From NCBI RefSeq assembly GCF_009676955.1, contig NZ_CP045696.1:2809001-2873000 (forward strand): a stretch of 64,000 nt of DNA. The letters run 5' to 3'. Position 1 is the first letter of the stretch. Each line of letters opens with the position of its first letter. The translations under genes and the position numbers were made by a program. The notes beneath the pieces are model-generated. The model searched no databases. It was given only the letters and a program-made list of their open reading frames with translations, and was not told the DNA's origin. This stretch comes from Sodaliphilus pleomorphus (GTDB taxonomy: Bacteria > Bacteroidota > Bacteroidia > Bacteroidales > Muribaculaceae). Shown here one piece after another: positions 8,557 through 18,130 of this stretch.

Positions 8557-8619
8557 ATAGGGGCTTGTGTTGTCGTTCTGTCGGTATAGGTGATGATGTG
8601 TGACCTTGTTTAACTGTGG

Positions 8620-9921
8620 CTACTCGTCGTGCTTGCGCAGGTCGATAAATTTCACTGGCTTGCGCGACTTGGCAGGGAAGTTGATTTTCTGTATCTCGCC
8701 GGGGCTGGCTATCTCCACCCTGGGTGCCACGCGCAAGTGGGCGCGGAAGCGGTCTTTGAGCGCCTTTACGGCATCATAGTCTACAGGGTGCTTGAGCCCC
8801 ACTTTCACAATCACGTCGTCGGTGCCGCTGTCGCTGTCTTGCACGGTCACCACATAGTTCTCCACGATGTCGATGTTGTCGAGCACGTCGTTGATGGCAG
8901 GCGGATACAGTGTGGTGCCCTTGAGCTTTATCATGTTGTTTTTGCGGCCCACCAGGGGCGTGAGGCGGTAGCTGTTGCGACCGCACTTGCAGGGTGCTGT
9001 GACCTTGGCGCACACATCGCCCGTGCGGAAGCGCAGCAGCGGCATGCCCTCGACACCCAGTGTGGTCACCACCACCTCGCCCACCTGGCCGTCGTCGACT
9101 GGCATGTCGTCGTCGCCTATGATTTCGACAATGATGAGCTCGGGGTGCACGTGTCCACCCTGCCCATACTGGCACTCGCTGAAGGTGGCCCCCATCTCGG
9201 TCGACGAGTAGGTGGCATAGAGGTCGACGTCCCATTTCTCTTTTATCTTGCGGCCCAGCAGGTTCAGGCTGAAGTCCTGGTTGCGCAGTCCCTCGCCTAT
9301 GCCTATGATGCGTTTCACGCTTGAGTGCTTGTAGTCGATGCCGTGGTCTTCGGCCCACTGGATGAGGCGCAGTATAAACGAGGGCACGCACATCACCGAG
9401 TCGGGCTTGATGCGCTCGATGGTGTCCCACTGCAGCTCGGGGATGCCGTTGCCCACGCGTATGATGCTTGCCCCCAGCTCGCGTATGCCCAGGAAATAGG
9501 CCAGCCCTGCCATAAATCGCTTGTCGATTGTGGTCATGAGTTGAAGGATGTTGCCCGGGTGAAGGCCTGCACAGGCAAACGATTTTTTCTCGTTGTAGGC
9601 CAGCCGCTGCAGGTCTTGCTCGGTGCAGCAGAAGGTGACCGGGTCGCCCAGTGTGCCCGAGGTGGTGATGTAGTCGATGACCTTGCTCTTGGGCACGCAC
9701 AAGAAGTCGTCGTTGAAGAGTTGCAGGTCTTTTTTCTCGGTGAAAGGGATTTTCTCCAAGTCCTCGAGATGTCTTATCTTGTCGACATTGATGCGATAGG
9801 AGTCAAACATGCGCCGGTAGTAGGGCGAGCACGTTTTGAGATAGCACAAGGCCGTGTGGAGCTTCTGCTCCTGAAACGCCTTGATGGTTTCGGCCGATTG
9901 AAATTCTATATCTTGTGTCAT
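8620..9921 (-). CDS. Aryl-acid AMP-ligase (phenylacetate-CoA ligase-like)
   Basis: A 433-residue adenylate-forming enzyme. It shows the AMP-binding loop TTSGTLGDP (about residue 88), the YSSTEMG motif, the LRFRTGDVC motif with the conserved aspartate, and a PaaK-type C-terminal domain. A cysteine pair (PCKCGRNSYR) lies in the usual PaaK position. In aryl-polyene synthesis the equivalent enzyme activates 4-coumarate (from the ammonia-lyase at 30898-32451) and loads it on an acyl carrier protein as starter. That substrate is inferred from the cluster, not from the sequence alone. The hydrolase gene ends upstream with a 6-base gap. Confidence 0.85.
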   Translation of the reverse strand: MTQDIEFQSAETIKAFQEQKLHTALCYLKTCSPYYRRMFDSYRINVDKIRHLEDLEKIPFTEKKDLQLFNDDFLCVPKSKVIDYITTSGTLGDPVTFCCTEQDLQRLAYNEKKSFACAGLHPGNILQLMTTIDKRFMAGLAYFLGIRELGASIIRVGNGIPELQWDTIERIKPDSVMCVPSFILRLIQWAEDHGIDYKHSSVKRIIGIGEGLRNQDFSLNLLGRKIKEKWDVDLYATYSSTEMGATFSECQYGQGGHVHPELIIVEIIGDDDMPVDDGQVGEVVVTTLGVEGMPLLRFRTGDVCAKVTAPCKCGRNSYRLTPLVGRKNNMIKLKGTTLYPPAINDVLDNIDIVENYVVTVQDSDSGTDDVIVKVGLKHPVDYDAVKALKDRFRAHLRVAPRVEIASPGEIQKINFPAKSRKPVKFIDLRKHDE

Positions 9922-9927
9922 TTTTGT

Positions 9928-10845
9928 TTAAAGTATCTTTATTTGTTTGAGCCAGTCGACGAAAGTGTCGAGCCAGGTAGCCGCTTCGGGGCTTGTCTTG
10001 CTGGCGGTGGTGCCAAAGCCGTGCCGGCCGGTCTTGAACTGGAGGTAGCGGTGGGCGACACCTGCTGCCGACAGGGCCGAGTCCATGAGCACGCTGTTGT
10101 GGTAGTCGACGACAGGGTCGTCGAGGCAGTTGAGCAAAAACACGGGGCACTTGATGCGCCGCGCATGTAGCTCCATCGACAGCGAGTCGCGCAGCACGGG
10201 GTCGTTCTGCCACTTCTCGCTCATGAGGCCTCGACGGCTGCGGCCGTGGGTCCACTGGCTCGACATGCTCACCACGGGATAGATGGCCGCAACAAAGTCG
10301 GGGGCAAGCGACACGGCGGGCCTCAGACCAAGGGGTTCCATGAAGTTGGTCGTGGCGTTGACGGCGCTCATGAGCGCTTGATGCCCACCGGCCGAGAACC
10401 CCATCACGCCTATCTTGTGTGCGTCGATGCCATAGCTCGTGGCATTCTCGCGCACGAGCTGTATCGTGCGTTGCAAGTCCTGTATCATGTAGGGGTGATG
10501 ATTGCCGCCGCCGGCCACGCGGTAGTGGGTCACAAATGCCGACTTGCCGGCGACCCTGTACTTGAGCACCACAGCTGTGATGCCGCGCTCATTTAGCGCT
10601 TGGGCTACCTGGGCGCCCTCGGTGTGCATGTCGAGCCAGAAGTAGCTGCCGCCCGGGCACACGACGATGCCCACGCCAGTGGGCCGCGACGGGCGGTAGA
10701 GCGTGTAGTACACATCTTGCTTGCCCAGCTGTGTGCCTTGCCATATGTACACCCGTTGCCCCCCTGTTGAGGCTTGCGCCTGGCCGACCGCAATGAGCAG
10801 CATGAGGCACACGAGCACCGATGTGATGATGCGGTTACTTGTCAT
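9928..10845 (-). CDS. Secreted alpha/beta hydrolase
   Basis: A 305-residue esterase-like protein with a signal peptide (TSVLVCLMLLIAVGQAQAS), so it probably acts in the periplasm. The nucleophile elbow is GFSAGGHQ. The likely acid and base are the aspartate in NCLDDPVVDY and the histidine in GRHGFG. An HGG-like oxyanion stretch reads CPGGSYFW. The family resembles acetyl-xylan esterase or BD-FAE carbohydrate esterases. An ATG four codons upstream (10857) is possible. The gene overlaps the end of the upstream oxidoreductase by 11 bases. A role in trimming or transferring the acyl group of the pigment is only a suggestion. Confidence 0.82.
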   Translation of the reverse strand: MTSNRIITSVLVCLMLLIAVGQAQASTGGQRVYIWQGTQLGKQDVYYTLYRPSRPTGVGIVVCPGGSYFWLDMHTEGAQVAQALNERGITAVVLKYRVAGKSAFVTHYRVAGGGNHHPYMIQDLQRTIQLVRENATSYGIDAHKIGVMGFSAGGHQALMSAVNATTNFMEPLGLRPAVSLAPDFVAAIYPVVSMSSQWTHGRSRRGLMSEKWQNDPVLRDSLSMELHARRIKCPVFLLNCLDDPVVDYHNSVLMDSALSAAGVAHRYLQFKTGRHGFGTTASKTSPEAATWLDTFVDWLKQIKIL

Positions 10846-12343
10846 GATTGAATGCATTGATCTTGCGTACCAGTGTGTCGGGGCCTGTGAGGGCCTCTAC
10901 GGTGTTGATGGCCGTGAGTGGCACGCCGCAAATTCCGTGCAAGTTAATATTTTGTCCCGTTAGCAGCAAATTTTTAACTTTGGTGAACACTGGCACTTGC
11001 GAGAGCGCTATGTTGCAGCAGTCCTTGCTGTAGCCATAGAGTGCACCTTCTTTTTCATTGTAGTAGTCGCGTATCGTGAGCGGCGAGGCCGAGTATATCG
11101 TAGCCACTTTGGCGCCGAAACCCGGGTATAGCTCTTCGAGCCGCGACATCACCTTGGCCACATGCATGGCTTTCCATTGCTCATAGTGTGGACCTCGATG
11201 GCCAGTGCTGGTGTTTTCCCACTGCCGCACGGCACCGTAGGGCATGATGGCGTTCACAATCATCTTGCTCGCCCACGGGCCTTGCCCCAGCTCGGGAGGA
11301 GTCATGTACATGAATCCTCGCGGCCAGTTGATGGGGTTGTACTGGCCGTGCTGCCACACCAGCCCGTAGTCGTCTTGGTAATAGCAGGTGTGGTTGATGT
11401 AGGGGAAAGCTCCTGGCTTGAAGACGATGTAGAGCGTGAAGCAGGAGTAGCTCACGGGTATCTCTTGCAGCCGCATGCGGTAGGCCTTGGGAAAGGCGTT
11501 GTCGCTCACAATCTTCAACAACGAGCAAGGGTGAATGTCGCTGATGTAGTAGTCGGCGCTGTAGACACTGCCTTGAGCCGTTCTCACCTGGCTCACGCGG
11601 CGGTCGGTCACGTCGATGGCCACGACCTCCTCGCCCGTGAGCACCTCGCCGTGGGTGCCAATCACGTCGATGAGGCTGTCGGCCAGTTGCTTGCTGCCGC
11701 CTTCAAAGCGGTCGGTGCCATCGATGTAGGCCACGTTGATGAGTGCGTGTATATAGGCAGGCGTGTGGCCCTCGACACCGCCATACATGGGGTTCATGTA
11801 GGCAAGCAGGTCACGCAGCCGGGCATCCTTTATATAGTGGGCTATCAATGTGTCGGCCGGCCACAAGAAGTCCTGGCTGTGCACGGCAATGCCTTCGGCG
11901 GCAGGCCGCATGTTGAACAAGGGCACTTCTTGTGCCAGCTCATAGATGTGGGTCACATATCGGGCAATGTTGCCGGCCTCGTGGGGAAATTGCTGTTGAA
12001 GATACTGGGTGAAGCATGCTCTGCCTTCGGGTATGCGGTAGGTCGTGTTGCTCCTCAGGTAGGTGACCTCGTCGATGCAGTCGCGGTCGGCAGGGTGCAG
12101 ATGCAGCTGGTCGATGATGCCCAGGTAGTTGCACACCTGGTATATGGGTCCGCCGTGGCGCAGTCCGGCCAGGATGTGCATGCCTGTGTCAAAACTCGTG
12201 CCTTGCCGCGTGAACGTCTGCAACCCTCCGCCAGCCTGGGCATTCTTCTCGAGCACAGTCACGTGGTAGCCTTCGCGCACCAGCAGTGCGCCCGTGAAGA
12301 GGCCACCCAGCCCTCCGCCTATGATTATTGCTGTGGGTCTCAT
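10835..12343 (-). CDS. CrtI/phytoene-desaturase-like FAD oxidoreductase, second copy
   Basis: A 502-residue flavoprotein with an N-terminal dinucleotide fold (IIIGGGLGGLFTGALLVREG, glutamate in VLEKN) and the family's C-terminal FAD-contact block (NLLLTGQNINLHGICGVPLT). CrtI and CrtISO relatives desaturate or isomerise conjugated polyenes. Paired with the homologous gene at 12340-13842, with which it overlaps by four bases (ATGA), it probably acts on the polyene chain or its double-bond geometry. The two proteins align along their length but are clearly diverged, so they probably have different roles. Confidence 0.85.
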   Translation of the reverse strand: MRPTAIIIGGGLGGLFTGALLVREGYHVTVLEKNAQAGGGLQTFTRQGTSFDTGMHILAGLRHGGPIYQVCNYLGIIDQLHLHPADRDCIDEVTYLRSNTTYRIPEGRACFTQYLQQQFPHEAGNIARYVTHIYELAQEVPLFNMRPAAEGIAVHSQDFLWPADTLIAHYIKDARLRDLLAYMNPMYGGVEGHTPAYIHALINVAYIDGTDRFEGGSKQLADSLIDVIGTHGEVLTGEEVVAIDVTDRRVSQVRTAQGSVYSADYYISDIHPCSLLKIVSDNAFPKAYRMRLQEIPVSYSCFTLYIVFKPGAFPYINHTCYYQDDYGLVWQHGQYNPINWPRGFMYMTPPELGQGPWASKMIVNAIMPYGAVRQWENTSTGHRGPHYEQWKAMHVAKVMSRLEELYPGFGAKVATIYSASPLTIRDYYNEKEGALYGYSKDCCNIALSQVPVFTKVKNLLLTGQNINLHGICGVPLTAINTVEALTGPDTLVRKINAFNHDK

Positions 12344-13842
12344 TGGTTGGCTTTGTTTATTTGGTTTAGTATCAACGATGGCGTGAGCAGCTCAGAACAA
12401 GTGACGATTGCTCCCACCAGCACCCCCAGTATACCGTGCGAGTTGATATTTTGGCCTGTGAGCAACAGGTTGGGCACCTTGGTGCGGTGGTGCACACGGC
12501 ATGCACTGCCCAGCCTGATGTCGTGGGCCACGCCATACATGCTCCCGCGTTCGGTGCCCGTGTAGTCGGCATAGGTGAGCGGTGTCGATGTGTAGAATTT
12601 CCTCACGTGTTTGCCCAGTCCTGGAAAATCTTTTTCTACCAGTTTGAGCAGCCGCAGGGCATGGTCGTGCTTCAACGCCTCATAGTCGGGGCCGCGGTGT
12701 CCCACCCTTGTGCCCTGCCAAGGGGCTACGTCGCTGTATCTCATGTATGACAGTACGATACCGCTCCTGGCATATTGCTGGTGGGCCTCGTTGCACATGT
12801 GCATGTAGAGATACCCCCGCGGCCAGTCACTTTCAGTGTATTTCTCACAGTTCCAGGGCGAGTCCTGGGCGTAGCCGAAGAAGTTGTAGTTCATGTAGGG
12901 CACCTCGTTGTCGTTGAAGTCTAAATACAGCGAGAAGCAGCCTATGGTGGCTGGCAACGTTGCGATGCGATGCCTGTAGATGGGTCTGAAGAGCGGCGAG
13001 TCGACCATGGCGGTCACTCGTGCCGGGTGCAGGTCGGCAATCACCACATCGGCAGGGTAGTAGCGCCCGCTTGCGGTGACCACGCCAGTGGTATGGTGGT
13101 CGTCGCAGGTGATTTTCTCCACCTTTTGGCAGGTGAGCGTCTCACCGCCTAATCGGGCAATCGTGTGCACGAGCGATTGCGCAATGTTGTCGCTTCCGCC
13201 CACCACGCGATAGGAGCTTTGATTGTAGAAGTGCATGATAAAGGCGTGGGTGGCAAAGGATGTGGCTTCGCGCTGAGCTGCGTAGAGCGGAATGTTGCCT
13301 GCCAGCACGTCTCTCAGCCTCTCGTTGCCGGTGATGCGGGCGAGTACAGTGTCGATGCTCGTCGTCTGGGCACGGGTGCTCAAGGCCGTGTTGGTCGCCT
13401 CGAGGCTCAAGCTGTGGAGCTGCGAGGCACCGGCCACCTGCTCCACAAGGTCGCAATAGCGCTCGATGTTGCTGTGCTCACTGGGGAAATAGCGGCACAG
13501 CTGGTCGACTAATGCCTCGCGGCCGGTGGCAAGCTGGTAGCGTGCGCCGTCGAAGCTGAACCGGTCGTAGCCATTGGTGTCGAGCGGGCTGAGTTCAATG
13601 TCGTCGAGCACTCCCAGGTAGCGTAGCAGCCTGTCGAGCACCTGACCCTGTCGTGCGCTCCCAATGTAGTGCATGCCAGTTTCAAATTTTGCTCCGCCGC
13701 GCACGAAGCATTGCAGGCAACCGCCCACTTGGCGTTGCTGCTCGAGCACGGTCACACGCCACCCGTTGCGTGCCAGCATCACGCCGCACGCCAGGCCGCC
13801 GAGACCGCTGCCCACGATGACACAATGCTTGCTATTCATCAT
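12340..13842 (-). CDS. CrtI/phytoene-desaturase-like FAD oxidoreductase, first copy
   Basis: A 500-residue protein with the same architecture as its downstream neighbour: VIVGSGLGGLACGVMLARNG at the N-terminus, GGCLQCF in the flavin loop, ETGMHYIGS, and LLLTGQNINSHGILGVLVG near the C-terminus. The start overlaps the end of the exporter gene by 11 bases and the stop overlaps the next start by four, so translation is probably coupled through all three genes. A carotenoid-type isomerase or desaturase activity on the aryl polyene is inferred from family and context. Confidence 0.85.
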   Translation of the reverse strand: MMNSKHCVIVGSGLGGLACGVMLARNGWRVTVLEQQRQVGGCLQCFVRGGAKFETGMHYIGSARQGQVLDRLLRYLGVLDDIELSPLDTNGYDRFSFDGARYQLATGREALVDQLCRYFPSEHSNIERYCDLVEQVAGASQLHSLSLEATNTALSTRAQTTSIDTVLARITGNERLRDVLAGNIPLYAAQREATSFATHAFIMHFYNQSSYRVVGGSDNIAQSLVHTIARLGGETLTCQKVEKITCDDHHTTGVVTASGRYYPADVVIADLHPARVTAMVDSPLFRPIYRHRIATLPATIGCFSLYLDFNDNEVPYMNYNFFGYAQDSPWNCEKYTESDWPRGYLYMHMCNEAHQQYARSGIVLSYMRYSDVAPWQGTRVGHRGPDYEALKHDHALRLLKLVEKDFPGLGKHVRKFYTSTPLTYADYTGTERGSMYGVAHDIRLGSACRVHHRTKVPNLLLTGQNINSHGILGVLVGAIVTCSELLTPSLILNQINKANQ

Positions 13843-16800
13843 TGTTGAGTGTTATGGTTTTGTCGCAATCTTCGGCATCAGGGCATGGAGAGCCTTCTCT
13901 CAGAAAATGCAGGTTGGCTGGTGCATTCACCATGTTGCGCAGCAAGGCGTAGTCGTCGTCGTCGCGAGTGAAGGCATACACCTGGCAATGGCGGTTGACC
14001 AGGGCAAAGATCCAGGGCATTTCGCCCTGTCCGCAGTTGTGTATAGCCACTGCCTTCAAGTCGCGGTTGGCCTGGTCGTCGACCCATGCCGAGTAGTTGT
14101 TGTGCCGTTTCAAGTTCTTGCTGCAACGCCTCGTCACGGCCGCTCCCTTGTAGTAATACTGATGCTTGACCATGTCGCTCCAGTAGTCCGACAGCTCGAT
14201 GCGGTTGCGCAACTGCTCGAAGTGGGCGAGATACATGCGGTGATAGGCCTTGGTGCGTTCCTGGTAGGTGGCACCCATGCTCATGTCGCCGCTTTTCAAC
14301 CTCGGGCCCACCACTACCGTGATGCGCCCTTTGCGCAACATGAAGTCTTTCTTGGGCAAGGCGTCGCTTGCACCATGCAGCATCACGGGCACAATGTCGG
14401 CTCCCAGCTGCTGGGCAAGATAGAAAGCCCCCTTGTGGAAGCGCATGATGCGGCCATCGGCGCTGCGGGTGCCCTCGGGGAAGATGCATATGCTGTAGCC
14501 TCGGGCATAGAGGTCTTTGATTTTGGCCATGTTATTGTCAAGCCCGCGGGTTACGGGCAGGAACTCGGCTTTGTGTATCACATAGCCATAGTAGGGATTG
14601 TTCCACGTCCAGTCGTTGGTGAAGAACACAATCTTGCTTGTGAGCTGCATCAAGTGCATGATGTCGAGATGCGATTGATGGTTGCTGATGATAATAGCCG
14701 GCTTCTCAAAGGTCTCGCCCACAGCGTTCTCCACATGTCCTTCAACGCCCAGCGTGTGCTTGCACACCCACCGGGCTATCTTCATCAGGCGGCGGTGGTA
14801 GCGGTCTCTGGCTGCATTGCTCTCGCCGTGCAGTGCGAAAAAGATGGCCACATAGGGCTTGAGCACGCAGGTGCTCATAAAGGCAAAATAGAATCCTGCC
14901 CACAGCGACCTGCCGAGACGCTTGAGGGTGATGGGCATGGGTCTTATCGACCCTTGCTTGCGGGTGAACCAGTCGAAGATGAGTGGCGGCAGGCAATAGG
15001 CCATAAACACGACTGTGAACATGCCCACTATTGTGACCTCGGCAAGCGAGCGCAATGCGGGATGCTTGGAGATGATGAGCGCTCCAATGCCCACAAACAT
15101 GATTACGGCCGATAGCACCACACTGCCTGTGTACTTGTCGAGGCGCTTCTTGCCGTAGGCATACTCGTAGATGCAGCCCTCGGTGATGAAGATGGTGTAG
15201 TCGTCACCCTGGCCGAAGATGAAGGTGGCCAGGATGATGTTGACGATGTTGAATTGTATGCCCAGCAGCTGCATGATGCCCAGTATCCATAGCCAGCCCA
15301 CGGCCAGTGGCAAGAAGGAAATGAGGCTGAGCTCAATGCTCCCGAAGGAGAACCACAGAAAGAAGAAAACGACAAAACCACACACATAGCTGATGTAGTT
15401 GAAATTGTCGTTGAGCACATTCACCAGCTGGTTGCTCACGTCCTTTGGACTGAAAGCCAGGATGTTGCCCGTTTTGGTGCCAGCCTTGCGCAATGTGGAC
15501 TTCACGGCACCCTCCTGGCTGGACTTGGCCAGTGTGAGGTAGCTTATGATTTTCACGTCGCTCTTCTTGCTTAGCAAGTAGCTGCCAGCAAGTTGTGACG
15601 TGACGGGAGCAAAGTAGCTGGATGGCACGACAGCATGCTTGCTGCTCACCATGTCGACAAATGGTGAGAACACGCCTGGCGCAAAACCTTGCAGGGCGGC
15701 TTGCTCGTTGAGGTGTGCGACAACGACGGCAGCACGTGGTTTCCAGTAGTCGTTCCACTTCTTGAGTCGTCTTTCCTGCTCGGCCTGGCTGGGCACAAAA
15801 TTGCCTATTCCTTTCACGCCTTTCACATCGTGCAGGCTCTCGAGCTGTGATTGGAGGCGGGCGTTGGCTTCGAGGGCCTCGTCGAGACTGCGGCCTTGGG
15901 CCACTGCATAAAGGTCGGTTGTGCCCGACAACGACGACAGCATCTCGAGATCGGCACGTTGCTCAGGCGTCACGTAATTGATGTGCCCCATGTTGGAGTC
16001 AAATGTGGTGCGCAGGCTCAACCACCCCAGCACCAGGGTGAGCGCCGTCACAATGCCCACAAACCATCGCTTCTGGCTGCGGTTGCCAAATGTGATGGTA
16101 TTGATGTTGAAGTCGAGGTGGCGCCGGGCTATGCTGTGCTTCTTGACGTAGAGTGGCAGGAATACGAGCACAAACATGATGGTGCCTATGAGCATTAATG
16201 CCCCAAAAATGCCCAAATCGCGCATTGCGGCTGCATCGAGCCACACCAGGCACAGGAAGGCGGCCACGGTGGTGATGTTGCCCGTGAGCAGGGGAGGCAC
16301 CATTTCTTTGAGTGCCTGCCGCTGGTCGCTCTCCTCTCGCATGTGGTCGAGAAAGTGTAGGGGATAGTTGACTGCAATGCCTATGATTACCGAGCCTATG
16401 CCCAGCACGATAATCGACACGCTGTGGCCAAATACCGCCATGCCGGCTATTGCCAGGAGCCACCCGAAGATGAGCGAGGCTCCTATCCACAGCAAGTCGG
16501 GCACGCTGCGGTAGTGCATCATGAGCAAGATGAGAATCACGGTCACGGCGATGGCCATGGCCCGCAGCGAGTCGCTTTTGATTTGCTCGGCATTGGTCAC
16601 GGCAATGAGCGGGCCGCCTATCGCGGTCACTTTCACACCCTTGTTGTCGTGCATCACGGTGTGCATCACGCTGTCGAGCTTTTTCCCAAGTTCGGCATTT
16701 TTGCCCGACTCGCTGGCGCCAGTCTTGCTTGAGAAATACACGAGGCCGTGCTTGCCGTCGGCAGTGAAGATGTAGCCGTCGACAAGGCTGAGCTTGTCGC

Positions 16801-17374
16801 TCATCTTGAGCGATTGCAGCCTGGCAAGCATGGGACCGAATAGATGCAGCGGGTCGTAGCGCATGCCCCCGGTCATCATGCTGGCAGTGGGCAGCATGAG
16901 CATCTGCTTGTCTTGCACGAGTTGGCTCGCAATGTAATTGGGCTGCTTGAGCAGCGAGTCGATGCGCTCGTAGTCGGCGTCGGTAAGGAAATAGGGCGCG
17001 TTTTGATACACAAACTCGATCATCTCCATGGTCTTCTCCTCGTCGACGGTGGCTTGCACGTTGTCGATGCCGCGCTCGGCCATGAGTGTTGCAAACTGCT
17101 GCATGGCGGTTTCAAGGTTCTCGACAGGTAGTTGCCGGGTGGAGTCGCGCGAGGTGAAGATGACGGCAATCTTGTCTTGCTGGGCTATTTGCTCATAGAT
17201 TTGAACGTATTTTTCATTGTCTTTCTCGCGAGGCAGAAACTTGGCAATGTCCTCCTCATAGTCCAGCCTTATGGCCAGAGCCACCATGCCTGCAACAGCG
17301 AGCAATAGCACTATTGCTGTGGCCAGGCGGTGCTTGCACAGGGTGTCGTGTATCTTAAGAAAAAACTTTGTCAT
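13832..17374 (-). CDS. MMPL/RND exporter fused to a PlsC-type acyltransferase
   Basis: A 1180-residue protein. Residues 1 to about 850 form an RND/MMPL-type transporter: a first membrane helix at about 18-36, a large periplasmic loop, a helix bundle from about 275 to 420, a second loop and a second bundle from about 650 to 800. A soluble acyltransferase domain follows, with NHQSHLDIMHLM near residue 897 and FPEGTRS near 964. The last 95 residues (after YYYKGAAVTRRC) form a further small domain I do not recognise. In most aryl-polyene clusters exporter and acyltransferase are separate proteins. The fusion suggests that lipidation is coupled to export. The start overlaps the glycosyltransferase stop by four bases. 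Confidence 0.9.
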   Translation of the reverse strand: MTKFFLKIHDTLCKHRLATAIVLLLAVAGMVALAIRLDYEEDIAKFLPREKDNEKYVQIYEQIAQQDKIAVIFTSRDSTRQLPVENLETAMQQFATLMAERGIDNVQATVDEEKTMEMIEFVYQNAPYFLTDADYERIDSLLKQPNYIASQLVQDKQMLMLPTASMMTGGMRYDPLHLFGPMLARLQSLKMSDKLSLVDGYIFTADGKHGLVYFSSKTGASESGKNAELGKKLDSVMHTVMHDNKGVKVTAIGGPLIAVTNAEQIKSDSLRAMAIAVTVILILLMMHYRSVPDLLWIGASLIFGWLLAIAGMAVFGHSVSIIVLGIGSVIIGIAVNYPLHFLDHMREESDQRQALKEMVPPLLTGNITTVAAFLCLVWLDAAAMRDLGIFGALMLIGTIMFVLVFLPLYVKKHSIARRHLDFNINTITFGNRSQKRWFVGIVTALTLVLGWLSLRTTFDSNMGHINYVTPEQRADLEMLSSLSGTTDLYAVAQGRSLDEALEANARLQSQLESLHDVKGVKGIGNFVPSQAEQERRLKKWNDYWKPRAAVVVAHLNEQAALQGFAPGVFSPFVDMVSSKHAVVPSSYFAPVTSQLAGSYLLSKKSDVKIISYLTLAKSSQEGAVKSTLRKAGTKTGNILAFSPKDVSNQLVNVLNDNFNYISYVCGFVVFFFLWFSFGSIELSLISFLPLAVGWLWILGIMQLLGIQFNIVNIILATFIFGQGDDYTIFITEGCIYEYAYGKKRLDKYTGSVVLSAVIMFVGIGALIISKHPALRSLAEVTIVGMFTVVFMAYCLPPLIFDWFTRKQGSIRPMPITLKRLGRSLWAGFYFAFMSTCVLKPYVAIFFALHGESNAARDRYHRRLMKIARWVCKHTLGVEGHVENAVGETFEKPAIIISNHQSHLDIMHLMQLTSKIVFFTNDWTWNNPYYGYVIHKAEFLPVTRGLDNNMAKIKDLYARGYSICIFPEGTRSADGRIMRFHKGAFYLAQQLGADIVPVMLHGASDALPKKDFMLRKGRITVVVGPRLKSGDMSMGATYQERTKAYHRMYLAHFEQLRNRIELSDYWSDMVKHQYYYKGAAVTRRCSKNLKRHNNYSAWVDDQANRDLKAVAIHNCGQGEMPWIFALVNRHCQVYAFTRDDDDYALLRNMVNAPANLHFLREGSPCPDAEDCDKTITLNNDE

Positions 17375-18126
17375 CTGTTTTTAATTTTGCGATAGAGTCG
17401 CATGGGCCAGCCATAGACTACGGCACCGAAACACAGTGCCACGTTGAGCAGGCTGATGCGCCCGAAATCGGCCCACGGTCTGAAGTGGGTCACGCGCTCG
17501 ACTTGTGGCGGATAGTATACACGCACCTTCACCGGCACGATCTCGATGCCGTGCCATGCTGCAAAAACAAGCATCTCGAGTTCGGCCTCGTAGCGCGATG
17601 TGGTGATGCCCAGCCAGCGCAGCCGCTTGAGCGGATACAGGCGAAATCCCGTCTGGGTGTCGTTGAGCTGGATACCCGTCTGCAAGGTGAACCAGAAGTT
17701 GGAAAACTTGTTGGCCATCGTGTTGCCGCGTGGCATGTTGAGGTGACCCGTGCCCCGCTCGCCCACGATGAGCGCGTCTTTGTGCTGTGTCCAGGCTGCC
17801 ACAAGCTTCGGCAGGTCTTCGGGAAAATGCTGGCCGTCGCTGTCGAGGGTGATCACATAGTCCCAACCCAGTTGCATGGCCTTTTTGAATCCCTGCACCA
17901 GCGCATGGCCTTTGCCTCGGTTGGGCTTGTAGGTCACGATGTGAGGCGGCACGTCGAGTTGCTGTAGCAGGGCAAGCGTGTTGTCGGTACAACCGTCGTC
18001 GACAACAATGATGTCGCGGGTGATGGCCTCGACACGGCGCACGACGTTGGCAATGGTGCCAGCATTGTCGTAGGTGGCGATGGCCACGCCTATGCGATAT
18101 TTCTTCATGATGGCGGTTGCATCCAT
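17371..18126 (-). CDS. Family 2 glycosyltransferase (DPG-synthase-like)
   Basis: A 251-residue GT-A glycosyltransferase with the nucleotide-binding start VAIATYDNAGTIANVV, the VVDDGCTDNT motif and the metal-binding LDSDGQHFPED. It resembles dolichol-phosphate-mannose-synthase-like enzymes and has one weakly hydrophobic C-terminal segment (LLNVALCFGAVVYGW). The start at 18126 leaves 4 bases to the dehydratase; an ATG at 18108 (MKKYRIGVA) is equally plausible. In pigment clusters such enzymes may glycosylate the product or its lipid anchor. Confidence 0.85.
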   Translation of the reverse strand: MDATAIMKKYRIGVAIATYDNAGTIANVVRRVEAITRDIIVVDDGCTDNTLALLQQLDVPPHIVTYKPNRGKGHALVQGFKKAMQLGWDYVITLDSDGQHFPEDLPKLVAAWTQHKDALIVGERGTGHLNMPRGNTMANKFSNFWFTLQTGIQLNDTQTGFRLYPLKRLRWLGITTSRYEAELEMLVFAAWHGIEIVPVKVRVYYPPQVERVTHFRPWADFGRISLLNVALCFGAVVYGWPMRLYRKIKNR

Positions 18127-18130
18127 GGCC

